From an uncultured Dehalococcoidia bacterium (GTDB lineage Bacteria; Chloroflexota; Dehalococcoidia; GIF9; UBA5629), in the NCBI GenBank assembly GCA_903929005.1, contig CAIYTC010000089.1:1-35920 (forward strand): a stretch of DNA of 35,920 nt, given 5' to 3'. Below the pieces are notes generated by a model. It saw nothing but the letters and a program-made list of their open reading frames with translations, did no database searches and had not been told where the DNA came from. The position numbers and the translations under genes were made by a program. Of this stretch, positions 27,458-34,873 are shown piece after piece (position 1 is the stretch's first letter; each line of letters begins with the position of its first letter).

Positions 27458-28123
27458 TCAAGGCAACTCTTCCAGTGTAAGCCAGCCCTTTTTCAAACCG
27501 TACACAATAGCCTCAGAGCGTGACCCGACACCCAGCTTATTAAATATGCTGCGCAGGTGTGTTTGAACGGTCCTGACGCTCAGTGTAAGGCTATCAGCTA
27601 TCTCCATATTGCTCATACCTTTGGCAGCCAGCCGCAACACTTCCGTCTCCCTATCGCTCAGCACATCTCCCGTCGTTTGCGTTGGCTGACCTTCCACAGG
27701 TGACCTCAGCCTGTTGAGAACTTTCTTCATTATTCTCGGATGCAGCACGGGTTCCCCGGTCATAACCTGGCGTATAGCATCAATAAGCTCGTCTCCGCTG
27801 GACTCTTTCAGCAGGTAACCCGCTGCACCGGCTTCGAGTAAAGCGAATACATATTCATCGTCATCGTAACCGGTCAGCACAAGGATGGCGATGTTCGGGT
27901 ATATCGCTTTTATCTGCTTGGTGGCCTCTATGCCGTTCAGCCTTGGCATGGACACATCCATAATAATTATTTCAGGCTTCAGTTTCTTGGCCAGTTCCAC
28001 CGCTTCAACGCCGTCGCTGGCCTCACCAACTACCTCTAAATCAGACTGCGATTCCAGCAGCCGCCTGGTACCCTCCCGTACCACCTTATGATCCTCAGCC
28101 AGAAGAATTTTTATTTTCTCCAT
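27458..28123 (-). CDS. NarL/DegU-family response regulator (receiver + LuxR HTH)
   Basis: A 221-residue transcription regulator. The receiver has acidic Glu10-Asp11, phospho-acceptor Asp56 (IIIMDVSMP), Thr in VLTGY and Lys in LLKES. The LuxR-type helix-turn-helix occupies about 152-215 (LSDRETEVLRLAAKGMSNMEIA, VRTVQTHLRSIFNKLG). The ATG at 28123 is chosen over a TTG at 28129 because GGGGAG lies seven bases before the ATG. It is the first gene of a two-gene unit with the sensor kinase, and is divergent from the hydrogenase operon across a 544-base region, so that operon is a natural target. A consensus-like promoter sits just upstream. Confidence 0.95.
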   Translation of the reverse strand: MEKIKILLAEDHKVVREGTRRLLESQSDLEVVGEASDGVEAVELAKKLKPEIIIMDVSMPRLNGIEATKQIKAIYPNIAILVLTGYDDDEYVFALLEAGAAGYLLKESSGDELIDAIRQVMTGEPVLHPRIMKKVLNRLRSPVEGQPTQTTGDVLSDRETEVLRLAAKGMSNMEIADSLTLSVRTVQTHLRSIFNKLGVGSRSEAIVYGLKKGWLTLEELP

Positions 28124-28147
28124 TTTCAATCTCCCCGTTAGAATGTG

Positions 28148-28176
28148 ATTATATACACAATAAATACACTATTCAA
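28148..28176 (-). promoter_or_regulatory. Promoter of the two-component operon
   Basis: Minus strand TTGAAT (28171-28176), 17-base spacer, perfect TATAAT (28148-28153), predicting a short leader of about 18 bases that contains the ribosome site of the response-regulator gene. Confidence 0.62.
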
Positions 28177-28327
28177 GCCACAGGGCTTTTCTTTCAGCAC
28201 AAATACTTAAGCATTTTGCCTTAATGGGCAATAGCTCCTGAATTCATTTTTCAGTCGCAAGCGCATCGTAATTACCCGCCGCGCAGCAATATATATACCG
28301 ATTAAGCTTTGAGGCGGATGAAATAAA

Positions 28328-28363
28328 CCTGTACTTCATATAAATTCTATACAGGGTCTATAC
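28328..28363. repeat. Short inverted and direct repeats, possible regulator-binding region
   Basis: CCTGTA (28328-28333) and TACAGG (28350-28355) form a dyad around an AT-rich centre. TCTATAC occurs twice (28346-28352 and 28357-28363), 11 bases or about one helical turn apart. Location between the divergent regulator and hydrogenase operons makes them candidates for operator sites, but the repeats are short. Confidence 0.3.
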
Positions 28364-28404
28364 CTTTATATAAATGCTCCGCCGTACCAGGAACAGGGAG
28401 GAAT

Positions 28405-28548
28405 TGTCACATCTCTCGCGATATAGTTGAACGGTTAACCCGGGCAGCCAACGAACAGAACAATTATTGGACCGGCAAGCAACCTTGCTGGGAAATGTGT
28501 CATTGCCCGGCAATGATCCGGGAAGAATGCCCGGCTACAAAACATTGA
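28405..28548 (+). pseudogene. Cys-rich mini-ORF, apparently frameshifted at its 5' end
   Basis: The frame ending with TGA at 28546-28548 reads ISRDIVERLTRAANEQNNYW, then TGKQPCWEMCHCPAMIREEC and PATKH. It contains four Cys in a compact pattern and looks like real protein. There is no start codon in this frame: a ribosome-like AGGGAGG (28395-28401) is followed in another frame by TTG TCA CAT CTC, so a one-base loss around 28404-28418 would explain the break. The CWE...C-x-C...EECPA pattern resembles small Cys clusters I have seen near redox enzymes, but I cannot name a family. It may be a metal- or Fe-S-binding accessory peptide, or the sequence may contain an error. Confidence 0.4.
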
Positions 28549-28573
28549 CTTTACTATCCGCTAATAGTAGAAT
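28545..28573 (+). promoter_or_regulatory. Promoter of the hydrogenase operon
   Basis: TTGACT (28545-28550), 17-base spacer, TAGAAT (28568-28573), each five of six consensus. Start of transcription would be near 28580, giving a leader of about 88 bases that contains a terminator hairpin. The -35 overlaps the stop codon of the mini-ORF. Confidence 0.6.
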
Positions 28574-28598
28574 TCCGCTCTGGTTGTGTTGTCTCATC

Positions 28599-28636
28599 AG
28601 GGGAATCAGGTCGCCGGACTTTGTTCCCCTTTTTTT
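28599..28636 (+). terminator. Intrinsic terminator or attenuator in the hydrogenase leader
   Basis: AGGGGAA (28599-28605) pairs with TTCCCCT (28624-28630), and an inner stem AGGTC/GACTT (28608-28612 with 28617-28621, one G-T pair) closes a GCCG loop. Seven Ts (28630-28636) follow. It lies after the predicted promoter and 31 bases before the hoxE-like ATG, so it could terminate the leader unless overridden. It could alternatively end a transcript of the mini-ORF upstream. Confidence 0.65.
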
Positions 28637-28667
28637 AATGTTTATATCCTGATTTAGGAGGATTTTT

Positions 28668-29180
28668 ATGGCAAAGCAGAAGGCAGCCCCCGCATCCACC
28701 ACTGATACAGGGAGAGGCTTCGCCGGCAGGGCATTCCAGCGCATCCAGGGCATCATCGATGACACCGGCGGCCAGGCCGGCGCCCCCATACGCGTTTTGC
28801 AGCAGGCGCAGGGCATTGTCGGCTATCTTCCACCCACCGTGCTGAAAACGATCTCCAGGGACCTTAAAATCCCCCTGAGTGAGTTATATGGTGTTGTCAC
28901 ATTCTACAGCTTTTTCACTATGCAGCCCAAAGGCAGGCACGTTATACAGGTATGCCTGGGAACAGCTTGCTACGTGAAAGGCGGCCAGGACATACTTAAT
29001 TTATTAAAGAAAGAATATGGACTGGAACCCGAGGGAATCACGCCGGACGGCAAATTCTCACTTGAGACCATACGTTGCCTCGGTTGCTGCGGCCTGGCGC
29101 CGGTGATCGCTATCGGTGACGACATACACCGAAAAGTCAAACCGGGCCACATAAAAGATATCCTGAATATGTACCATTAG
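28668..29180 (+). CDS. hoxE: Hydrogenase/NADH dehydrogenase 24-kDa [2Fe-2S] subunit (HoxE/NuoE-like)
   Basis: Electron-transfer subunit of cytoplasmic NAD(P)-linked hydrogenases, equivalent to NuoE. The 170-residue protein has the helical N-terminus (IRVLQQAQGIVGYLPPTVL) and the thioredoxin-like [2Fe-2S] domain with ligands Cys96, Cys101 (CLGTACYVKG), Cys137 and Cys141 (CLGCCGLAPV). AGGAGG (28656-28661) is six bases before the ATG. It is the first gene of the hydrogenase operon, 12 bases before the NuoF-GltD fusion. The N-terminal 20 residues are Ala/Lys-rich and outside the family core. Confidence 0.93.
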   Translation: MAKQKAAPASTTDTGRGFAGRAFQRIQGIIDDTGGQAGAPIRVLQQAQGIVGYLPPTVLKTISRDLKIPLSELYGVVTFYSFFTMQPKGRHVIQVCLGTACYVKGGQDILNLLKKEYGLEPEGITPDGKFSLETIRCLGCCGLAPVIAIGDDIHRKVKPGHIKDILNMYH

Positions 29181-29192
29181 GAGGTAAAAGAA

Positions 29193-32100
29193 GTGCCCAA
29201 GATAACCTCTCTTGAAGAGTTAGCCAAACTAAAAAAAACGGTAGAACCCAGGCTTAAAATCCGCGACGACGCGGATATGAGCCATTTTAAATCTTCACCC
29301 GAGATTTGCATCCAACAGTGCCGCGGTATGGGCTGCACCGCCGCCGGCGGAGACAAGGTTACCGAGCTTTTCGAAGAACTCTTAAAAAAGAAGGGACTGG
29401 AAAGCAAGGTAACCATAGTGCGGACAGGGTGTCTCGGCCCGTGCGAAATGGGCCCCACGGTTATCGTTAACCCGGGCGATATCCTCTACGTCAGGGTCAA
29501 GCCTGAGGATGTCAAGGAAATATTCGATAAACATATTGTGAAAGGCGAGATTGTGGAAAGGCTGGTCTACCATGACCCAACCACCAACCAGGCTATACCC
29601 GAACGCCTCAAAATCAATTTCCTGGCAGACCAGGAATTCCGCATCCTGCACAACAACGGCATCATCGATCCCTGGAATATCGAAGAGTACATAGCGCGCG
29701 GAGGCTACGAAGCCCTGGCCAGGGCCCTGTATAAAATGAAGCCCGACGATGTACTTGAAGAGGTCAAGAAATCCGGCCTCAGGGGCAGGGGCGGCGCAGG
29801 CTTTCCTACCGCTACCAAATGGGGCTTCCTTAAAAGCTCACCGGGTACGGTTAAATACCTCATTTGCAACGGCGATGAGGGCGACCCCGGTGCATATATG
29901 AACCGCGCCGTCCTGGAGGGCAACCCGCACTCTATTATCGAAGGTATGGCGCTGGGCGCTTACGCCGTTGGCAATGTGAAACATGGTTTTGCTTATATAC
30001 GCGCGGAATATCCCCTGGCAATTGAAACTCTCAGCGCAGCCATAGCACAGGCACGCGATTATGGCCTGCTGGGCAAGAACATCATGGGCACCGATTTTGA
30101 GTTCAACCTGGACATCTTCCCCGGCGCCGGCGCTTTCGTCTGCGGCGAGGAAACCGCGCTGCTTATCTCTATCGAAGGCAAACGCGGCATGCCCAGGCAA
30201 AGGCCTCCCTTCCCCTCCGATAAAGGACTTTTCGGAAAACCATCTGCCATCAACAATGTGGAAACATGGTCAATCGTTCCCCGCATCATCCGGGAGGGCG
30301 CGGCCTGGTTTGCCAGTGTCGGCAGCGAAAAGAGCAAAGGCACCAAATCGTTCAGCCTGGTGGGTAAAGTCAATAACGTCGGCCTGGTAGAGGTGCCGCT
30401 CGGCACCAGCCTCGGCAAGATAGTCTTTGATATCGGCGGCGGCGTTCCCGGAGGCAAGAAATACAAGGCTACCCAGATGGGCGGACCCTCCGGCGGTGTA
30501 ATACCCATCGAGCACGTTAATGTACCTGTAGACTACGAATCCGTAACCGCCCTCGGCGCCATTATGGGTTCGGGCGGCCTGGTGGTGATGGACGAGGATA
30601 GCTGCATGGTGGACGTAGCCAAATTCTTCCTGCAGTTCACCCGGGACGAATCCTGCGGCAAATGCGCGCCCTGCCGTGCCGGCATCCCCAAGCTGCTGGC
30701 CTTGCTTAACAAGATCACCAGCGGCCAAGGCACACTGGAGGATATTGATATAATCCTGGAGCTTTCGGAGATGATCCAGAAAGCTTCGATCTGCGGCCTG
30801 GGCCAGACCGCTCCTAACCCGGCGGTTTCGACCATCCGGCATTTCAGGGAAGAGTACGAAGCCCATATCATCGACAAGAAATGCCCGGCAGCGACGTGCC
30901 AGTCACTTTTCAAGGCGCCCTGCCAGCATACATGCCCAGTTGGTCTCGATGTGCCCGGCTATATAGCGCTGATTAAAAGTGACCAGCCGGCAGAAGCTTA
31001 CAAGCTTATTATGCAGCGGTTGCCGCTCCCGATGACGGTCGGCCGCGTGTGCCCGCACCCCTGCGAAAGAAAATGCCGCAGGGGACAGGTGGATGAAGCT
31101 GTTTCCATCAGGCACCTCAAACGCTATGCTTCCGATTACGCTTGGGAGCACGGCCTCTCATACACACCTAAGGTCAAAGCAGCCAAAGCGGAGAAGGTAG
31201 CGGTTATCGGCGCCGGCCCTGCCGGCCTGGCTGCTGCCTGGGACCTCGCTATTGAAGGATATAAAGTAACGGTATTCGAAGCCCTGCCGGTAGCCGGCGG
31301 TATGCTGGCTGTAGGCATCCCCGAATACAGGTTGCCTAAAGAGATACTCAACCAGGAGATCGACAACATAAAGAAGCTGGGCATCGAGATAAAATTGAAT
31401 AGCCCGGTGAGGGATGTGGATGCCCTTTTCAAAGAGGGCTTCAAGGCAGTGTTCGTGGGCATAGGCGCGCATAAGGGCGACAAAATGGGCATCCCGGGCG
31501 AGGAACTCGAGGGTGTCTACGACGCCATAGAATTCCTGCGCAATATCAACCTCGGCAAAGACACAAAAATCGGCAAGAAGGTGGCCGTGGTCGGCGGTGG
31601 CAACTCGGCCATAGACGCCGCCAGGATTGCCCTGCGCAAAGGCGCCGAAGAGGTCCACATCGTCTACCGCAGGGAAAAAGCTGATATGCCGGCCGAGGAA
31701 GAGGAAATTGCTGCAGCCGTTGAAGAAGGCATTAAGCTCCACCTGCTGACTGCCCCGGTCAAAGTTATCGCTAAGGCCGGCAAGGTGGCAGGCATCGAGT
31801 GCATCAAGATGGCCCTGGGGGATTTCGATAAGAGCGGCAGGCGCTCACCCAAACCCATAGCAGGATCCGAGTACACGATTGAAATAGATACATTGATCGA
31901 AGCCATCGGCCAGCGGCCGGATATAGCTTCGTTAAAGCTCGGCGACGTCAAGACCGGCAAAGGCGGCACGTTGGTCGCCGATAAACGCACCCTGGCCACC
32001 GACCAGAAAGGGGTATTCGCCGGTGGTGACGCCTTCAGCGGACCCTGGACCGTCATTGAAGCTATAGCATCCGGCCAGCGGGCTGCTTCGTCGATCAAGA

Positions 32101-32333
32101 GGTTCCTCAGCGGCAAAGACCCCGCGCCGCGGGTTGACCGCCAGGATCCCGAAACCTTCACATACCCGAACGTAGCGCCGACCGAGGCGGAAACAGCGGA
32201 AAGGGCCAGGGTCGGCATAGCCGAGATACGCCTGGCGGACAGGAAAACCTCGATGAAAGAGGTGGTGCTGGATTACGCCGCAAAAGAAGCTAAAGAAGAA
32301 TGCAGCAGATGCCTGAGATGCGATAAAGGATAG
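29193..32333 (+). CDS. hoxF: NuoF/HoxF-like diaphorase subunit fused to a GltD-like NAD(P)H oxidoreductase
   Basis: A 1046-residue fusion. Residues 30-115 form a thioredoxin-like [2Fe-2S] domain (Cys39, Cys43, Cys48; Cys80, Cys84). Residues 130-550 are NuoF/HoxF: FMN/NADH motifs GRGGAGFPTATKWGF (198-212) and GDEGDPGAYMNR, SLBB region, and a [4Fe-4S] site Cys488, Cys491, Cys494, Cys534. Residues 560-975 match the glutamate-synthase small-subunit/NfnB type: Cys-rich N-terminus (Cys564, 569, 577, 581, 620, 624, 628), FAD motif VIGAGPAGLAAAWDL (671-685) and NAD(P) motif VVGGGNSAIDAARIAL (799-814). The C-terminus ends CSRCLRC. Two flavin sites and two nucleotide sites in one chain suggest a bifurcating or NAD(H)/NADP(H)-linking role. 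Start is GTG with AGGAGG. Operon context supports hydrogenase function. Confidence 0.92.
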   Translation: MPKITSLEELAKLKKTVEPRLKIRDDADMSHFKSSPEICIQQCRGMGCTAAGGDKVTELFEELLKKKGLESKVTIVRTGCLGPCEMGPTVIVNPGDILYVRVKPEDVKEIFDKHIVKGEIVERLVYHDPTTNQAIPERLKINFLADQEFRILHNNGIIDPWNIEEYIARGGYEALARALYKMKPDDVLEEVKKSGLRGRGGAGFPTATKWGFLKSSPGTVKYLICNGDEGDPGAYMNRAVLEGNPHSIIEGMALGAYAVGNVKHGFAYIRAEYPLAIETLSAAIAQARDYGLLGKNIMGTDFEFNLDIFPGAGAFVCGEETALLISIEGKRGMPRQRPPFPSDKGLFGKPSAINNVETWSIVPRIIREGAAWFASVGSEKSKGTKSFSLVGKVNNVGLVEVPLGTSLGKIVFDIGGGVPGGKKYKATQMGGPSGGVIPIEHVNVPVDYESVTALGAIMGSGGLVVMDEDSCMVDVAKFFLQFTRDESCGKCAPCRAGIPKLLALLNKITSGQGTLEDIDIILELSEMIQKASICGLGQTAPNPAVSTIRHFREEYEAHIIDKKCPAATCQSLFKAPCQHTCPVGLDVPGYIALIKSDQPAEAYKLIMQRLPLPMTVGRVCPHPCERKCRRGQVDEAVSIRHLKRYASDYAWEHGLSYTPKVKAAKAEKVAVIGAGPAGLAAAWDLAIEGYKVTVFEALPVAGGMLAVGIPEYRLPKEILNQEIDNIKKLGIEIKLNSPVRDVDALFKEGFKAVFVGIGAHKGDKMGIPGEELEGVYDAIEFLRNINLGKDTKIGKKVAVVGGGNSAIDAARIALRKGAEEVHIVYRREKADMPAEEEEIAAAVEEGIKLHLLTAPVKVIAKAGKVAGIECIKMALGDFDKSGRRSPKPIAGSEYTIEIDTLIEAIGQRPDIASLKLGDVKTGKGGTLVADKRTLATDQKGVFAGGDAFSGPWTVIEAIASGQRAASSIKRFLSGKDPAPRVDRQDPETFTYPNVAPTEAETAERARVGIAEIRLADRKTSMKEVVLDYAAKEAKEECSRCLRCDKG

Positions 32334-32345
32334 GAGAAAAGGCAA

Positions 32346-34304
32346 ATGAGTGAAATAAGATTATTGATTAACGGCAAACAAGTTACAGGCCAACAGGGCG
32401 ACAGTGTCCTGGACGTGTGCATAGCCAACGGCGTGGACCTGCCGACACTGTGCCATTACAAAGGCCTTACCGATGTCGGCGCCTGCAGGCTCTGTTTGGT
32501 TGAGATCGAAAAAGAAAGGAATTTTGTCCCGGCGTGCACTCATCCTGCGCGTGACGGGCAGGTGGTAACGACCAGCAACGAGAAACTCGAGAAATACCGC
32601 CGCCTCATCCTTGAACTCCTCTTTACAGAGAGAAACCACCTCTGCGCGTATTGCGTGGCCAGCGGAGACTGTGAACTGCAGAGCCTGGCGTATAAATACC
32701 AGATGGACAACGCAAGGTACCAGTACGCCTGGCCAACCCAGGTAACCGATTCGTCCAACCCGTTCATAGTCCTGGACCATAACCGCTGCATCTTATGCGG
32801 AAGGTGCATCAGGACCTGCGACGAAATAACCGGCGCGCATGCGCTTGACTTCGGCAAACGCGGTTGGAAAACCAATGTCTGCGCCGATATCAACCAACCG
32901 CTGGGCGAATCATCCTGCATCTCCTGCGGAGGGTGTTTTCAAGCCTGCCCGACGGGCGCCATATTCTCCAAGGCCAGCGCCTACAGGGGCAAGCCCGAGG
33001 AATGCACAACTGTGGAATCCACCTGCGCCATTTGCGGCGTCGGTTGCGAGATCAAGGGCCTGGTCAAGAATAACCGGGTGGTCAGGATCGACAGCGCTGA
33101 CATGACAAGGCCGCGCGGCCTCCTCTGCGAAATGGGCAGGTTCGAACCGCTTTACGATTCAGCGGACAGGGTGACCACACCACTCAAGCGCAACAGTAAA
33201 GGGCAATTAGCAGGCTGCTCCTATGAAGAAGCGTTCGCAGCCATTGCTAAAAAGTTCGACGCTTCTGACAGTGTGTCCGGATTAGCCTCAGGTAAAGCCA
33301 GCAGCGAAGCTCTCAAGGCTTTCGCTGAACTTATGGATAAAATAGGTAGCAAGCTTGTGGATACATTAGACGGCGATGACTACCGGACAATTTCACAGGG
33401 TATAGCCAAATTTGACGGCAAAGCCGGCCTGGATATAGAGGCCAGGCTGGAGGACATCCTCACTGCTGATTGTATAGTAGTGATCGGAGCTCACCCAACC
33501 AAATCCCACCCGGTCATCGGTTCATATATTATGCGCGCAGCCTCCAAAAACAAGGCACAGCTTATCGTTCTCGACCCGCTGCGCAACCCGTTCACATTCC
33601 GCGCCAGCGTCTGGTTAAAGCCGCCCGAGGGTAAAAAAGGGCTGGCCGTGAAAGCGCTGGGCAAGGCGATCATAGATCATGGCCTTCCCAAGGCTGCGGG
33701 CGATAAAAGCAAATTCTCGGCGGATTTCAAGAACGTTGATGTTAAGAAAGCCAGCCAGGACCTGGGAATCGATGTCCACGATATAACCAAGGCCGCCCAG
33801 ATTTTGGCGGAGTCCAGGAATAGCATTATCATTTACGGTAGCGGCATACTTGCCTACAAGGACGCAGACCTGGTAGCAACGATACTTAACCTGGCTGCCC
33901 TGGTTGGCGACAAGCCAAGGGTTATTTCCTTGAAACGTTATGGCAATAGCCGCGGCGCCTGGGAACTCGGACTGGGTAATCCCAGGGCGCCGGTAGCCTC
34001 CGACCTGGCTAAAGGCAAGGCTAAAGGGCTTTACCTGCTGCTGGCCGATGACCTGACAGAGTCGCAGGTCCTGGCCGACAGCCTGAAAGGAGTTGAATTC
34101 ACCGTAGTTCAGGCCAGTTACCTTTCTCCTGTTACAGCCAGGGCAGATATCGTTCTTCCATCCATGCTCTGGACTGAATCGAAAGGCAGCTATACAACTA
34201 TTGACGGCCTGAGCAAGAAAACCGCGCCGATGGTCAAAGCACATACAGATATCAAGACAGATGCCGATACGTTGAAAGAAGTTGCCCGGTGCCTGAAAAA
34301 ATAA
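32346..34304 (+). CDS. NuoG-like iron-sulfur subunit with molybdopterin-oxidoreductase-type domain (HoxU fused to NuoG body)
   Basis: A 652-residue electron-transfer subunit. It opens with the HoxU/NuoG block: [2Fe-2S] ferredoxin (Cys36, 47, 50, 64), His98/Cys100/Cys103/Cys109 [4Fe-4S], then two ferredoxin clusters (Cys148-158 and Cys191-201). A further [4Fe-4S] motif follows (Cys227, 230, 234, 261), then a domain of about 370 residues related to molybdopterin oxidoreductases (YEEAFAAIAKKF, VVIGAHPTKSHPVIGSYI, SYLSPVTARADIVLPS). HoxU is normally about 240 residues without that body. No Cys/Sec molybdenum ligand is recognisable, so it is probably a cofactor-free scaffold as in NuoG. Formate dehydrogenase alpha subunit is the alternative, but the missing ligand, short domain and hydrogenase neighbours argue against it. 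Confidence 0.88.
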   Translation: MSEIRLLINGKQVTGQQGDSVLDVCIANGVDLPTLCHYKGLTDVGACRLCLVEIEKERNFVPACTHPARDGQVVTTSNEKLEKYRRLILELLFTERNHLCAYCVASGDCELQSLAYKYQMDNARYQYAWPTQVTDSSNPFIVLDHNRCILCGRCIRTCDEITGAHALDFGKRGWKTNVCADINQPLGESSCISCGGCFQACPTGAIFSKASAYRGKPEECTTVESTCAICGVGCEIKGLVKNNRVVRIDSADMTRPRGLLCEMGRFEPLYDSADRVTTPLKRNSKGQLAGCSYEEAFAAIAKKFDASDSVSGLASGKASSEALKAFAELMDKIGSKLVDTLDGDDYRTISQGIAKFDGKAGLDIEARLEDILTADCIVVIGAHPTKSHPVIGSYIMRAASKNKAQLIVLDPLRNPFTFRASVWLKPPEGKKGLAVKALGKAIIDHGLPKAAGDKSKFSADFKNVDVKKASQDLGIDVHDITKAAQILAESRNSIIIYGSGILAYKDADLVATILNLAALVGDKPRVISLKRYGNSRGAWELGLGNPRAPVASDLAKGKAKGLYLLLADDLTESQVLADSLKGVEFTVVQASYLSPVTARADIVLPSMLWTESKGSYTTIDGLSKKTAPMVKAHTDIKTDADTLKEVARCLKK

Positions 34305-34325
34305 ACGCCCCTAAGGAGTGTACAA

Positions 34326-34862
34326 ATGGCAAAGGTAAAAGTAGCTACGGTTTGGTTAGAGTCATGCGCAGGATGTCACATGTCATTCCTGGATGTTGAT
34401 GAATTTATTATCGACCTGGTGAACCTGGTGGAGTTTCGCAGGAGCCCGATAACTGATATAAAGGATTTCACCCCGGTCACAGTTGGCATAGTTGAGGGCT
34501 CGGTAGGCAATGAAGAGGAAAAAGAAGTGATCGAAGCATTGCGCCACAATTGCCAGATCCTGATGGCGTTGGGGGATTGCGCCTGCTTCGGCGGTGTTTG
34601 CGCGATGCGCAACACTTTCAACAAGGAAGACGTCCTGAAGCGCGCCTACATAGATACGCCCAGCACTTACCAGGGTAAAATCCCACTTTCGCCCGGTGTA
34701 CCCGCACTCCTCGATAAAGTTTATCCGGCCAATCAAATAGTTAAAGTAGATTGCTATGTGCCCGGTTGCCCGCCTGAACCTGAGGCCATAAAATACGGCC
34801 TGACCGAATTGCTGGCCGGCAGGATACCGGTAGTTCCCAGCAATATAATGCGCTTTGATTAA
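34326..34862 (+). CDS. hoxY: [NiFe] hydrogenase small subunit (HoxY-like)
   Basis: Carries the proximal [4Fe-4S] cluster that takes electrons from the NiFe site. The 178-residue protein has ESCAGCHMSFL (Cys14, Cys17), ALGDCACFGG (Cys85 or 87) and PGCPPEPEAI (Cys148). It is short and has no Tat signal or C-terminal extra clusters, the layout of cytoplasmic group 3 enzymes. AAGGAG is present about nine bases before the ATG. It follows the NuoG-like gene by 21 bases and precedes the large-subunit gene by 11. Confidence 0.94.
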   Translation: MAKVKVATVWLESCAGCHMSFLDVDEFIIDLVNLVEFRRSPITDIKDFTPVTVGIVEGSVGNEEEKEVIEALRHNCQILMALGDCACFGGVCAMRNTFNKEDVLKRAYIDTPSTYQGKIPLSPGVPALLDKVYPANQIVKVDCYVPGCPPEPEAIKYGLTELLAGRIPVVPSNIMRFD

Positions 34863-34873
34863 AGAGGTGAAAT

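Noticed and set aside
30270-30866. 198-codon minus-strand frame opposite the NuoF part
   Set aside because: Antisense shadow of the fusion gene, with no recognisable domain.
33615-34244. 209-codon minus-strand frame opposite the NuoG-like gene
   Set aside because: Antisense shadow; the plus-strand gene is firmly supported.
32346-34304. Formate dehydrogenase alpha subunit
   Set aside because: No Cys or Sec molybdenum ligand is recognisable, the domain is short, and the operon encodes hydrogenase subunits.
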